Shown: positions 24,440 through 33,336 of the stretch, piece after piece
Numbering within the stretch: the stretch's first letter is position 1
Layout: each line of letters begins with the position of its first letter
From: ZC4RG20 sp963782445
GTDB taxonomy: Bacteria > Pseudomonadota > Gammaproteobacteria > Steroidobacterales > Rariloculaceae
Direction of reading: 5' to 3'
DNA: 64,000 bases
Assembly (NCBI GenBank): GCA_963782445.1
Contig: CAWAJM010000002.1
Location: 248,001-312,000 of the forward strand
Position numbers and translations under genes: made by a program
Notes under the pieces: generated by a model
Told to the model about the DNA's origin: nothing
What the model saw: the letters and a program-made list of their open reading frames with translations, nothing else
Databases searched by the model: none

Positions 24440-26164
24440 TCAGTCCTCGTGCAGGGTCGGCGTTTCGGGCGCGCCGAGGTCGCTGGCCATGGCAATCTCC
24501 GTGCGGGCCCCGACGATGCCGTCCACCGCGAGATTGCGCTGGCGCTGATAGTCGCGGACCTTGGCCTCGAGCGCCGCGTCGTACAGCGGCGACGGTGCGC
24601 CGTCGAGCGCCCGCCCTTCAATCTGCGCCAAGCTCCGGCGCAGCCAGGCGACGTCGGGCGAGCGGATGCCGGGGCGCAGCTCCGTCCCGCTCGCGGCCGG
24701 CCGCCAAAGCAGCGTCTGCCGGCCGTACCAGGCATTCGTGAGCGCCGAGATGCTCGCGTCGAGCGGCTTGCCGCCGATCCAAAGGCGCGCGTCGGCATAG
24801 CCCAGCCCGCTCAGCAGCACGCGATGCTCGGCGCCGGCCGTGTCGCGCAGCGTCAGAATCGCCGGCCGATTCAGCGTCCTGAGCTCGCCGATGGAGCCGT
24901 GTGGCTCGGTCAGGCAGCGCAGCTTCTGCGCCGCTGCCTGCGCGCACGGATCGCCGCGGGCCGGATCGTAATGCGCTCCCCAGAGCGCGAACAGGCGCGC
25001 GAAGGCGGCGTTGGCATCGCCGCCGGCAGCGACGAGGGCATCGGGCAGCGCGCGGCCCGGCAGGATCCCTGAGCGCGCGGTCTGCGGCGCGGCATCGCCG
25101 GACGCGGTCGGTGACGGCGCTGCGCCGGCGGATTGACTCGGCGGCCGGCGCTTGACCGGCTCGTCGGCATCGAGCGAAGCGAGCGTCGTGTCCACGCCGC
25201 GGCGCACGGCCAGTCCCGTCGCCGTCCGCGTCTCGAGCCGGGCGGTCGCACCGGGCACGGGCGGGTTCGGCCCGTGGAGGACATACGCGGCGGTGCCTGC
25301 GAGGGCCGCGCAGGCCACGGCGGCCGCCGTGGTCCAGCGCCACGGCCGGCTCGGGCCGCCCTTGCCGAATACCTCAGCGGCTGCACGTTTCACGAGCCGT
25401 CGGTCGATATGCGGCCGGTCGCAGGTGTAGCCGGCGAGCAGCGCGCGGTCCGCGACGACGTTGATCACGCGCGGGATGCCGCCCGAGCGCCGATACAGCT
25501 CGGCGACCGCGCCGCGCTCGAAGACCGCGCGCTGGCAGCCTGCGACGCGCAGGCGATGCTGCAGGTAGGCCTCGGTCTCTCCCTTGCCGAGCGGCTCGAG
25601 GTGATAGCGGCCCGTCACGCGCTGCGCGAGCTGGCGCATCTCGGGGCGCCGGAGGACGTCGCGCAGCTCGGGCTGCCCGATCAGGATGATCTGCAGCAGC
25701 TTCTGCGTGGCCGTCTCGAGATTCGTGAGCAGCCGGACCTGCTCGAGCAGCTCGGGGGGCAGTGTCTGCGCCTCGTCGACGATGAGCACGACGCGGCGGC
25801 CTTGCGCATGCGCCTCGAGCAGGTAGGCGTTCAGCGCGGCCAGCGAGGTGCGCACGGACGCGGTTTCGGACACGGGAATGCCGAGCTCGTCGCAGATGCC
25901 GTGCAGAAACTCGGCGGCCGAGAGCTGAGGGTTCAGGATCAACGCGATCTCGGCCTTGTCCGGCAGCTGCTGCAGCAGTGTGCGGATCAGCGTCGTCTTG
26001 CCCGTGCCGACCTCGCCCGTGAGCTGGATGAAGCCGCCGCTCTCGGAAATGCCGTAGATCAGGTGCGCGAGCGCGTCCGCGTGGCGCCGGCTCAGATAGA
26101 GATAGCGCGGGTCCGGGGTGATCGAGAACGGTTTCTCGTTGAGGCCGAAGAACTCTGTATACAC
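24440..26164 (-). CDS. gspA: General secretion pathway ATPase GspA/ExeA
   Basis: 574 residues. AAA+ ATPase domain at about 1-265 (Walker A GEVGTGKTT, Walker B VVLIVDEAQTL), one transmembrane helix at about 285-300, and a periplasmic region with a C39-peptidase-like part and a peptidoglycan-binding domain near the C-terminus (DYQRQRNLAVDGIVGART). ExeA uses this to remodel peptidoglycan for the type II secretin. It follows fadE by 4 nt and precedes gspB; the other type II genes are not here. Confidence 0.92.
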   Translation of the reverse strand: MYTEFFGLNEKPFSITPDPRYLYLSRRHADALAHLIYGISESGGFIQLTGEVGTGKTTLIRTLLQQLPDKAEIALILNPQLSAAEFLHGICDELGIPVSETASVRTSLAALNAYLLEAHAQGRRVVLIVDEAQTLPPELLEQVRLLTNLETATQKLLQIILIGQPELRDVLRRPEMRQLAQRVTGRYHLEPLGKGETEAYLQHRLRVAGCQRAVFERGAVAELYRRSGGIPRVINVVADRALLAGYTCDRPHIDRRLVKRAAAEVFGKGGPSRPWRWTTAAAVACAALAGTAAYVLHGPNPPVPGATARLETRTATGLAVRRGVDTTLASLDADEPVKRRPPSQSAGAAPSPTASGDAAPQTARSGILPGRALPDALVAAGGDANAAFARLFALWGAHYDPARGDPCAQAAAQKLRCLTEPHGSIGELRTLNRPAILTLRDTAGAEHRVLLSGLGYADARLWIGGKPLDASISALTNAWYGRQTLLWRPAASGTELRPGIRSPDVAWLRRSLAQIEGRALDGAPSPLYDAALEAKVRDYQRQRNLAVDGIVGARTEIAMASDLGAPETPTLHED

Positions 26165-26168
26165 GGCA

Positions 26169-28676
26169 TCAATCCGGCGCCACGGCGTCCAGTTCCTCGA
26201 GCTCGTCGCCGGACGCCGTGAATCCGGCGCGGGCCTCGAGGCCGCTGCCCCCGGCCCGCGCGAGCTCGCTCGGGTCGAAGTCGTCGACGCCCGTCAGCGC
26301 CAGCACCGTCGTGTCGAACTCGCGCACGGCGGCGGCCTCCTCGGGCGTGATGATGCCGAGCGACTCGGCTTCCTCGATCTGGCCCGGCGTATCGTCGCGC
26401 AGGATGCGGCCCGCGCGGTGCGCGTCGAAGACCTTGCGCTCGATGGGTTTGACCTTCTCCGCCATTTCGAGCGCCTCCTGCAGCAGGCCGATCGGGTTCG
26501 TCGGCTCCGCCGTCAGATAGGCGCCGGCGGCGAGCCGCGCGCGCGCCTCGGTCGGGTTGATGAGCAGCTCGGCGATCTTCTGCCCGAGCTCGTCCGAGGG
26601 GGCGGAGTACGTGCGCCCGCGCGGGAAGATCGCCAGGCGCAGCAGCGCGGCGATCCACCGATTCGGGAAGTTGCGCAGCAGGCCGTGCAACTGCTCCTGC
26701 GTCCTGTAAAGCAGCACGCGGCAGCTCCATTCGACGAGCGGCAGGTCCTCGGCGGGCTCGCCCTCGTCCACATAGTGTTTGAGCACCATCGAGGCCAGAT
26801 ACAGGTAGCTCAGAATGTCGCCGAGCCGCGCGGACAGCAGCTCGCGGCGCTTGAGCTCGCCGCCGAGCGTGAGCATGGCCGCGTCCGCCGCGAGCGCGAA
26901 AGACGCGCTGTAACGGTTGATGTGCTGGTAGTACCGGCGCGCGGCGCTCGAGGTCGGTACGTGCGTGAAGCGTGCGAGCGTCAGGGCCATGACGAACGAG
27001 CGAGCTGCGTTCGAGAGCGCATAGCCGACGTGGCCGAACAGCAGGCGATCGAACGCCACGAGCCCGGCCTCTCGGTCCTCGTCGCGGGCGGCTTCCATCT
27101 CCGCGAGCACGTAAGGGTGACAACGGATCGCGCCCTGGCCGAAGATGATGAGATTGCGCGTCAGGATGTTTGCGCCCTCGACCGTGATCGCGATCGGCAC
27201 GCCCTCATAGCTGCGCGCGAGATAGTTCTTCGGCCCGAGCATGATGGCCTTGCCGCCGTGCACATCCATTGCGTCGTTGGCGACCTGGCGGCCGAGCTCG
27301 GTGTTGTGATGCTTGAGGATGGCGGCGGGCACGGCCGGCTTCTCGCCGGCGTTCATGGCCGCGCACGTCGTGCGCAGCGCGGCCTTCATGATGTAAGTGT
27401 GGCCGGCCATGCGCGCCAGGACCTCGCCCACGCCATGGAACTTGCCGATGGGCAGGCTGAACTGGCGCCGGATGCGCGCATAGGCGCCCGAGGCGTAGAC
27501 CGCTGCCATGGCGCCGCCGACCGCGTTGCTCGGCAGCGTAATGCCGCGGCCGACGGACAGCAGCTGGACGAGCATGCGCCAGCCCTGACCGGCCATCTTG
27601 GGGCCGCCGATGATGTAGTCGACGGGCACGAAGACGTCGCGGCCGCGCGTCGGGCCGTTCTGGAACGGGATGTTGATCGGAAAGTGCCGCCGGCCGATCT
27701 CGACGCCCGGCAGGTTGGTCGGGATCAGCGCGGCCGTGATGCCGTAATACGTCTCACCGCCAAGCAGGCGCTCGGGATCGTAGAGCTTGAACGCCAGACC
27801 GAGCACCGTCGCAATCGGCGCGAGCGTGATGTAGCGCTTGTCCCAATTCAGCCGGATGCCGATCGTCTCGCGGCCCTCGAACGTGCCCTTGCAGACGACG
27901 CCGGAGTCCACGATAGCCGTCGCATCCGAGCCCGCGCGCGGCGAGGTCAATGCGAAGCAGGGCACCTCGGTGCCGTTCGCGAGGCCGGGCAGCCAACGCT
28001 GCTTCTGCTCTTCCGTACCGTAGTGCAGCAGCAGCTCCGAGGGCCCGAGCGAGTTCGGGACGCCGATCGTCGAGGCCGCCGTCGAGTTCCGGGAGGCGAT
28101 TTTCGCGAGCACCGTGGAATTGGCGAGCGGGGAGAAGCCGAGGCCGCCGTACTCCTTCGGGATGATCATCGCGAAGAAACGCTCTTTCTTCAGAAAATCC
28201 CAGACCTCGGCCGGCATGTCGGCGAGCTCGTGCGTGATCTGCCAATCGTCGAGCATGCGGCAGAGCCGCTCGACCGGGCCGTCGAGAAAGGCCTGCTCCT
28301 CGGCCGTGAGTTTCGGGGCCGCGAGGCGCATGAGCTTGCTCCAATCCGGCGCGCCGGAGAAGAGCTCGCCCTCCCACCAGACGTTGCCGGCTTCGAGGGC
28401 TTCCTGCTCCGTCGGTGACATGCGCGGCAGCATGCCGCGGTAGACCGCGAGCAAGCGCCGCGTCAGCGTCTCGCGGCGGAACGCCTTGAGATTCAGCGAC
28501 GCGAAGCCCGCGAACAGAATCCAGAGCACCACCTTGGCCGCGAGCGAGTGGCCGAACAGCGTGAAGCCGACCAGCGCCCCGCAAAGAATGGCCGTCGATG
28601 CCCCGAGGGGCGTGCGCAGGTAGGTCAGCGCCAGCGGGACGCCGATGAAGACGAATGCCCAGAAAAGCCATTCCAT
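26169..28676 (-). CDS. fadE: Acyl-CoA dehydrogenase FadE
   Basis: 835 residues, the long FadE type rather than the 380-residue family. N-terminal membrane segments (first about 45 residues) precede the acyl-CoA dehydrogenase domains; RYYQHINRYSASFALAADAA and FALTSPRAGSDA mark the FAD and substrate regions, and a C-terminal FadE-specific domain follows. It carries out the first oxidation step of fatty-acid beta-oxidation. Immediately upstream of gspA on the same strand with a 4-nt gap, an unexpected pairing. Confidence 0.93.
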   Translation of the reverse strand: MEWLFWAFVFIGVPLALTYLRTPLGASTAILCGALVGFTLFGHSLAAKVVLWILFAGFASLNLKAFRRETLTRRLLAVYRGMLPRMSPTEQEALEAGNVWWEGELFSGAPDWSKLMRLAAPKLTAEEQAFLDGPVERLCRMLDDWQITHELADMPAEVWDFLKKERFFAMIIPKEYGGLGFSPLANSTVLAKIASRNSTAASTIGVPNSLGPSELLLHYGTEEQKQRWLPGLANGTEVPCFALTSPRAGSDATAIVDSGVVCKGTFEGRETIGIRLNWDKRYITLAPIATVLGLAFKLYDPERLLGGETYYGITAALIPTNLPGVEIGRRHFPINIPFQNGPTRGRDVFVPVDYIIGGPKMAGQGWRMLVQLLSVGRGITLPSNAVGGAMAAVYASGAYARIRRQFSLPIGKFHGVGEVLARMAGHTYIMKAALRTTCAAMNAGEKPAVPAAILKHHNTELGRQVANDAMDVHGGKAIMLGPKNYLARSYEGVPIAITVEGANILTRNLIIFGQGAIRCHPYVLAEMEAARDEDREAGLVAFDRLLFGHVGYALSNAARSFVMALTLARFTHVPTSSAARRYYQHINRYSASFALAADAAMLTLGGELKRRELLSARLGDILSYLYLASMVLKHYVDEGEPAEDLPLVEWSCRVLLYRTQEQLHGLLRNFPNRWIAALLRLAIFPRGRTYSAPSDELGQKIAELLINPTEARARLAAGAYLTAEPTNPIGLLQEALEMAEKVKPIERKVFDAHRAGRILRDDTPGQIEEAESLGIITPEEAAAVREFDTTVLALTGVDDFDPSELARAGGSGLEARAGFTASGDELEELDAVAPD

Positions 28677-28790
28677 TATCGCGTTACCTCCGCGTTCTCT
28701 ACCTCCGCGCTCACGCAGCCCGCCACGGGCCGAAGGTCGGGCCGCCCTGCCCGCGGCCCCGGACAGTCGGGAGGCTTCGCCACCCGACGC

Positions 28791-29777
28791 TTACAAAAGA
28801 TCGGCGACGCCCGCCCGCTCTTCGCGAAGCTCGGCGTCGGTCGCGTCGAGCTTCGCGCGCGCGAAGTCGTCGAGGTCGAGGCCTTGCACGATCTCGTAGG
28901 CGCCGTCGCGACAGCGCACCGGATACGAGTACACGACGCCCTCGGCAATGCCGTAGCTGCCGTCCGAGGCGACGGCCATGCTGACCCAGTCGCCCGTCGT
29001 GCCGAGGGCCCAGTCGCGCACGTGGTCGATCGCGGCCGAAGCCGCGGAGGCCGCGGACGACGCGCCCCGAGCCTTGATGATCGCCGCGCCGCGCTGCTGC
29101 ACCGTGGGGATGAACTCGTCGCGGTACCAGGCCTGCGGCACGCGGCCGAGAGCGGGCTCGCCGCCGACCTTCGCATGGCCGATGTCCGGAAACTGCGTGG
29201 CCGAATGATTGCCCCAGATGATCACGCCCTCGACGCCGCCGACATGGACGCCGAGCTTGGAGGCGAGCTGCGCCCTCGCGCGGTTGTGATCGAGGCGGGT
29301 CATGGCCGTGAAGTGCGTGGGGTCGAGCTCCGGCGCGTTCTCCCGCGCAATGAGCGCGTTCGTGTTGGCCGGGTTGCCGACGACGAGCACGCGAATGTCG
29401 CGGCTCGCGTGCTCGTTGAGCGCACGGCCCTGCGCCGAGAAGATCTTGGCGTTCGCGAGCAGCAGGTCCTTGCGCTCCATGCCGGGGCCGCGCGGGCGCG
29501 CGCCGACGAGCAGCGCGTAGTCGGCATCGCGGAAAGCCACGCTCGCGTCGTCCGTGACGACAACGTCGTGCAGCGCGTCGAACGCGCAGTCGTCGAGCTC
29601 CATCGCGACGCCCTGCAGGGCGCCGAGCGCGGGCGGAATCTCGAGGAGCTGAAGAATGACCGGCTGGTCGGCGCCGAGCATCTGGCCGGAAGCGATGCGA
29701 AAGGCGAGCTGATAGCCGATCTGGCCGGCGGCGCCGGTGATTGCGATGCGAACGGGTTTCCTGGTAGCCGTGTTCAT
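28791..29777 (-). CDS. mdh: Malate dehydrogenase
   Basis: 328 residues, NAD-dependent, of the type with start KPVRIAITGAAGQIGYQLAF. The NAD loop GAAGQIGY, the substrate arginines in GARPRGPGMERKDLL and the catalytic histidine in IWGNHSATQFPD are present. It interconverts malate and oxaloacetate in the TCA cycle. A hairpin (GTCGGG/CCCGAC arms around a GGCGAAGCC loop, about 28767-28789 on the plus strand) lies past the stop. Confidence 0.96.
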   Translation of the reverse strand: MNTATRKPVRIAITGAAGQIGYQLAFRIASGQMLGADQPVILQLLEIPPALGALQGVAMELDDCAFDALHDVVVTDDASVAFRDADYALLVGARPRGPGMERKDLLLANAKIFSAQGRALNEHASRDIRVLVVGNPANTNALIARENAPELDPTHFTAMTRLDHNRARAQLASKLGVHVGGVEGVIIWGNHSATQFPDIGHAKVGGEPALGRVPQAWYRDEFIPTVQQRGAAIIKARGASSAASAASAAIDHVRDWALGTTGDWVSMAVASDGSYGIAEGVVYSYPVRCRDGAYEIVQGLDLDDFARAKLDATDAELREERAGVADLL

Positions 29778-29867
29778 GAGATTGCGTCGGAGCCCTTGCT
29801 TAACCGTGGAGGAGTCGAGGGAAATAGTATCACGCGTGCGGCGCGGGCTCGGCGCGCGGTCCCGGCC

Positions 29868-30938
29868 TCAGCCCTCCGCCGATTTGGCCTGCACGGCCGC
29901 GAGGCCGTGCTTCTTGAGCAGGCCCCGGAACTGGTGGTAGCTCAGCCCCAGCAGCTTGGCCGCTGCCGTCTGCTTATACTTCGCTTCGACGAGCGCCTGC
30001 TCGAGTGTCTCGCGCTCGAACGCGGCCACCGCAGCGCGAAAGTCGAGCGGCAGGCTTGCCCCGTTATGCCGCGGGCCGGCTTCGCGGCCGCGGGTCTCGG
30101 GCTCCTCTTCGTAATCGACCGCCGCGGCGCTCGCGAGCGGGCGCAGCGGGCCGTACGGCGAGGCGAACGGGTCGAAGATGATACGGGCGATCGGCTCGTC
30201 GGGCTCGGGCGAACGGTACACGCTGCGCTCCACGGCGTTCTTGAGCTCGCGCACGTTGCCGGGCCAATCGTAGGTCAACAGCGCCGCCTCGGCATGGGGC
30301 GCGAACCCCGGGAAGAATTCCCGCTTGAGCTCGCTCGTGACATTGACCGCGAAATGATAGGCGAGTTTCGGAATGTCCTCGGTGCGCCGGCGCAGCGGCG
30401 GCACATGGATGACGTCGAACGCGAGTCGATCCATGAGGTCGGGCCGAAACCGGCCCTCCGCCGCCAGGGCCGGCAGATCCGCATTGGTGGCCCCGACGAT
30501 GCGCACGTCGGTCGTCAGCGTGTTCGAGCCGCCCACGCGCTGGAACTCGCCGTACTCGATGACGCGCAGGATCTTCTCCTGCATACGCGGGGGAATCGTG
30601 CCGAGCTCGTCCAGCACGAGCGTGCCGCCGTTCGCCTGCTCGAAACGGCCGATGTGCACCTTGGATGCGCCCGTGAACGCGCCCGCCTCGTGGCCGAACA
30701 GCTCCGACTCGAGCAACGACTCCGTCAGGGCGGCGCAATTGACCTTGACGAGCGGCCGATCCCAGCGCTCGGACAGGTAATGCAGGCGCGATGCGATGAG
30801 CTCCTTACCCGTGCCGCGCTCGCCGACGACGAGCACGGGCTTCGGCAGCGGGGCGGCCCTCGAGACGTGCTCGAGCATCGTGAGGAACGCGGGAGACTCG
30901 CCGATCAGCGCGATGGTCTCAGGAAGGGTGGCGCCCAT
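29868..30938 (-). CDS. pspF: Phage-shock sigma-54 activator PspF
   Basis: 356 residues from the ATG at 30938. AAA+ domain at the N-terminus with no sensory domain, as in PspF: Walker A GERGTGKE, GAFTGA loop in EAGAFTGASK, Walker B LVLDELG. The C-terminal Fis-type helix-turn-helix is TAAAKLLGLSYHQFRGLLKK. PspF drives sigma-54 transcription of pspA and is held off by PspA. It is divergent from pspA with about 250 nt between, which holds the binding and promoter sites. Confidence 0.93.
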   Translation of the reverse strand: MGATLPETIALIGESPAFLTMLEHVSRAAPLPKPVLVVGERGTGKELIASRLHYLSERWDRPLVKVNCAALTESLLESELFGHEAGAFTGASKVHIGRFEQANGGTLVLDELGTIPPRMQEKILRVIEYGEFQRVGGSNTLTTDVRIVGATNADLPALAAEGRFRPDLMDRLAFDVIHVPPLRRRTEDIPKLAYHFAVNVTSELKREFFPGFAPHAEAALLTYDWPGNVRELKNAVERSVYRSPEPDEPIARIIFDPFASPYGPLRPLASAAAVDYEEEPETRGREAGPRHNGASLPLDFRAAVAAFERETLEQALVEAKYKQTAAAKLLGLSYHQFRGLLKKHGLAAVQAKSAEG

Positions 30939-30956
30939 GGCGCGATTAGACCAAGT

Positions 30957-30982
30957 GTTGGCCAGAAAAGCCAACTGTTGGC
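30957..30982. promoter_or_regulatory. Probable PspF binding site
   Basis: Inverted repeat GTTGGC (30957-30962) and GCCAAC (30970-30975), followed by a third GTTGGC (30977-30982). It lies about 100 nt upstream of the sigma-54 promoter of pspA and about 20 nt upstream of the pspF start, the expected place for enhancer sites that also autoregulate pspF. Confidence 0.6.
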
Positions 30983-31071
30983 GTGAGCGACCGCTCAACG
31001 GTCCGCACCTGACGACGCAAAGACCTCATATATTCATGCAGAATCAATAGGTTGCGGGAAGCCATCGGGGT

Positions 31072-31086
31072 TGGCACGTTTGCTGC
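31072..31086 (+). promoter_or_regulatory. Sigma-54 promoter of the psp operon
   Basis: TGGCAC-GTTTG-CTGC matches the -24/-12 consensus TGGCAC-N5-TTGC at all but one position, with the GG and GC spaced correctly. It is about 107 nt upstream of the pspA start and faces it; transcription would begin near 31098. Confidence 0.8.
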
Positions 31087-31192
31087 TCTACGCCTCCCGA
31101 GTATCGAAGCGCGCCTTGGGCGCTTCCGGGCCGTCCGCGCGGGCGCAGCGCCCCCGCAGGCCGGCTCTACGTCACCAACAGAGGAACCAGCG

Positions 31193-31879
31193 ATGGGCAT
31201 TTTCTCGCGCTTTTCGGACATCGTGAACTCCAACATCAACGCCATCCTCGACAAGGCCGAGGACCCGGAGAAGATTGTCCGCCTCATGATTCAGGAGATG
31301 GAGGAAACCCTCGTCGAGGTGCGTTCGGCGGCGGCCCGCTCCATTGCCGATAAGAAGGAGCTGACGCGCCACCTGACGGCCCTCGAGCAGGAGGCCAAGG
31401 ACTGGGAAGGCAAGGCGGAGCTCGCCATCGACAAGGGCCGCGACGATCTTGCCAAGGCTGCGCTCGCCGAGAAGGCACGCGTGCTCGCGGCCGCTCAGTC
31501 CGTGAAGATGCAGCATGAGGCGATCTCTCAGGGCCTCGAGAAGCTCAATGAGGATATCGGCCGGCTCGAGGAGAAGCTCGCGGACGCCAAGACGCGGCGC
31601 AACGCGATCCTCGCGCGGCATCAGGCTGCAAGCCAGCGGCTCGAGGTCCGCAAGCGGCTGCACGATTACCGCATCGACGATGCGTTCGTGCGCTTCGAGC
31701 AGTTCGAGCGCCGCATCGACGACTACGAGTCCCGGGTCGAAGCCTACGATCTCGGCGGCAAGAAGGATCTCAAGCAGGAGTTCAACGAGCTCGAATCCTC
31801 CGAGGCGGTCGAGCAGGAACTGCGTAATCTCAAGTCGCGCCGAGCCGGGCAGAAGAGCGGCTCGACCGAAGGCAGCTGA
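31193..31879 (+). CDS. pspA: Phage-shock protein A
   Basis: 228 residues, almost wholly coiled coil. The amphipathic start MGIFSRFSDIVNSNINAILD and the DPEKIVRLMIQEMEETL segment are typical of PspA/Vipp1. PspA binds stressed inner membrane and, when free, inhibits PspF. The ATG has a GAGGAA site 7 nt upstream. First gene of the plus-strand psp operon under the sigma-54 promoter. Confidence 0.96.
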   Translation: MGIFSRFSDIVNSNINAILDKAEDPEKIVRLMIQEMEETLVEVRSAAARSIADKKELTRHLTALEQEAKDWEGKAELAIDKGRDDLAKAALAEKARVLAAAQSVKMQHEAISQGLEKLNEDIGRLEEKLADAKTRRNAILARHQAASQRLEVRKRLHDYRIDDAFVRFEQFERRIDDYESRVEAYDLGGKKDLKQEFNELESSEAVEQELRNLKSRRAGQKSGSTEGS

Positions 31880-31890
31880 GTCTCGAACCT

Positions 31891-32124
31891 ATGGCGCTAT
31901 CCGTCGCAGTCTTCATCCTCAGTGTCAGCTTCGTCGTCATCGTGCTGCCGCTGATAGTGATCCTCCACTACGTGACCAAATGGAAAGCGACGAAGGGGCT
32001 GTCGTCCGAAGAGCAGCAGCTGCTCGAGGAGCTCTGGAAGACGAGCCAAGCCATGGACAGCCGGCTCAATGCGCTCGAGACCATCCTCAACGACGAGGTG
32101 CCGGACTGGAGAAAGAAGATATGA
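31891..32124 (+). CDS. pspB: Phage-shock protein B
   Basis: 77 residues. One transmembrane helix at about residues 4-29, then a cytoplasmic coiled coil (SSEEQQLLEELWKTSQAMDS) as in PspB, ending RLNALETILNDEVPDWRKK. PspB and PspC sense membrane stress and recruit PspA. It starts 11 nt after pspA. Confidence 0.92.
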   Translation: MALSVAVFILSVSFVVIVLPLIVILHYVTKWKATKGLSSEEQQLLEELWKTSQAMDSRLNALETILNDEVPDWRKKI

Positions 32125-32161
32125 GCTGCGGCCGGCAACGCGATTCATACGGAGGACGCGC

Positions 32162-32551
32162 GTGAACAGAACGTTCCAAGACCGCCCATCCGATCGGCTG
32201 TATCGCAACACCGCCGACGGCGTGGTGTTCGGCGTCTGCGCGGGCGTGGCCGACTACTTCGGCTTCAATCTTGCCGTCACGCGCGCCATCGTCGTCGTCG
32301 CGGCGCTGTTCTCTTTTCCGCTCGTGCTGACGGTCTATCTCGTTCTGGCGCTGCTGCTGCCCAAGGACCCGCGTCCGCACGGCGGCGAGCCCGACGAGGT
32401 CGAGACGCGGGTCCGCACGGAGCCGCACGCGACGCTGAGCAGTTTGAGGTACCGCTTTCGGGACATGGACGCGCGTTTACAGCGTCTGGAGAAGTACGTG
32501 ACCTCGACGCGCTACAAGCTCGATCGGGAATTCGAACAACTTCGTGATTGA
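32162..32551 (+). CDS. pspC: Phage-shock protein C
   Basis: 129 residues from a GTG with GGAGG 7-8 nt upstream. The PspC domain is LYRNTADGVVFGVCAGVADY with one or two membrane helices (about 45-75), followed by a charged region and a C-terminal helix MDARLQRLEKYVTST. Length and layout fit PspC. Part of the psp operon, 37 nt after pspB. Confidence 0.92.
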   Translation: MNRTFQDRPSDRLYRNTADGVVFGVCAGVADYFGFNLAVTRAIVVVAALFSFPLVLTVYLVLALLLPKDPRPHGGEPDEVETRVRTEPHATLSSLRYRFRDMDARLQRLEKYVTSTRYKLDREFEQLRD

Positions 32552-32592
32552 CCTTCGGTCTTTGGGCCGAGCGAATTGGGAGACCGCGCGCC

Positions 32593-32820
32593 GTGAACGG
32601 TATGGAGTTCGTCATCGTCATCATCGCCCTCTCGATCATCGGCCAGGCGATCCGAAGTCATTTCCGAAGCAAGGAGCTTCGCGAAGCCCAGCGGCAAGAA
32701 CGGAGCGAGGTCGAGGAGACGTTGAAGCGGCTGTCGGACCTCGAGGAACGCATTCGCGTGCTCGAGCGCATCGTGACGGACGAGCGGTACGAGCTCCGGC
32801 AGCGCTTCAAAGACCTCTAG
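32593..32820 (+). CDS. Small membrane-anchored coiled-coil protein of the psp operon
   Basis: 75 residues from GTG 32593, which has a GGGAG site 10 nt upstream; an ATG at 32602 is too far from it. One transmembrane helix (MEFVIVIIALSIIGQAI) is followed by a long charged coiled coil. Its end, LEERIRVLERIVTDERYEL, resembles the ends of PspB and PspC in this operon. I do not recognise a named family; it looks like a PspB-type accessory or duplicate. Confidence 0.72.
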   Translation: MNGMEFVIVIIALSIIGQAIRSHFRSKELREAQRQERSEVEETLKRLSDLEERIRVLERIVTDERYELRQRFKDL

Positions 32821-32824
32821 CAGG

Positions 32825-33199
32825 CTACTTGGATTTCGAATTCGCCCCGCCGCTGCCGCCGGCCGGCGCGTGGGCGGCCTTGAACGCGCGGACCTGCTCG
32901 TTGAATGCGCCCGCGAGCGCCTCCATTTCGGTGACGGCGTTGTTGTGGCGCAGGGTCATGAGATCCTTGAACTCGGCCGGCGCCTTGTCGCCCGCGGCCT
33001 TGATCTCCTTGTCGAGGCAGCCGAGATAGTCGTCCATGGCCGCGACATAGGTTTTGACTTTCTTCTGCGCATCGACCATCTGCTGCATGGATGCCGAGTT
33101 GCCGTCGGGCATGGCCACGAGCGACGGAGTGTCACAGGCGTAGGCGCCGAAGGCCGCGAATCCAGAGCAGGCCAGTGCGGCGGCGACGATCTTCTTCAT
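32825..33199 (-). CDS. Small exported protein, unknown function
   Basis: 124 residues with a signal peptide (MKKIVAAALACSGFAAFGAYA), a cysteine soon after (ACDTPS) and another at DDYLGCLDKE, which might form a disulfide. The mature part is mostly helical. No recognised domain. Convergent with the psp operon; its stop is only 4 nt from the last psp gene's stop. Confidence 0.7.
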   Translation of the reverse strand: MKKIVAAALACSGFAAFGAYACDTPSLVAMPDGNSASMQQMVDAQKKVKTYVAAMDDYLGCLDKEIKAAGDKAPAEFKDLMTLRHNNAVTEMEALAGAFNEQVRAFKAAHAPAGGSGGANSKSK

Positions 33200-33336
33200 C
33201 TATTCCCCCCTCGAAAAGGACGATCGGGTTTCGCCCGCCAATATAGCGCAGGCATCGGCGCGCGCGCTACGCCGACGCGCTTCGCCACTTGCCGGGCCGA
33301 CGCGTGCGGCGCGCCGAATGCCTTCTCGGCGCGCCG

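Noticed and set aside
26118..28418. Plus-strand open frame of about 766 codons opposite fadE
   Set aside because: Antisense to a complete FadE; no recognisable motif and composition typical of a shadow frame.
28548..30986. Plus-strand open frame of more than 800 codons opposite mdh and pspF
   Set aside because: It lies antisense to two clearly recognisable genes and its translation is Arg/Gly/Ala-rich with no domain; long antisense frames are common at this GC content.
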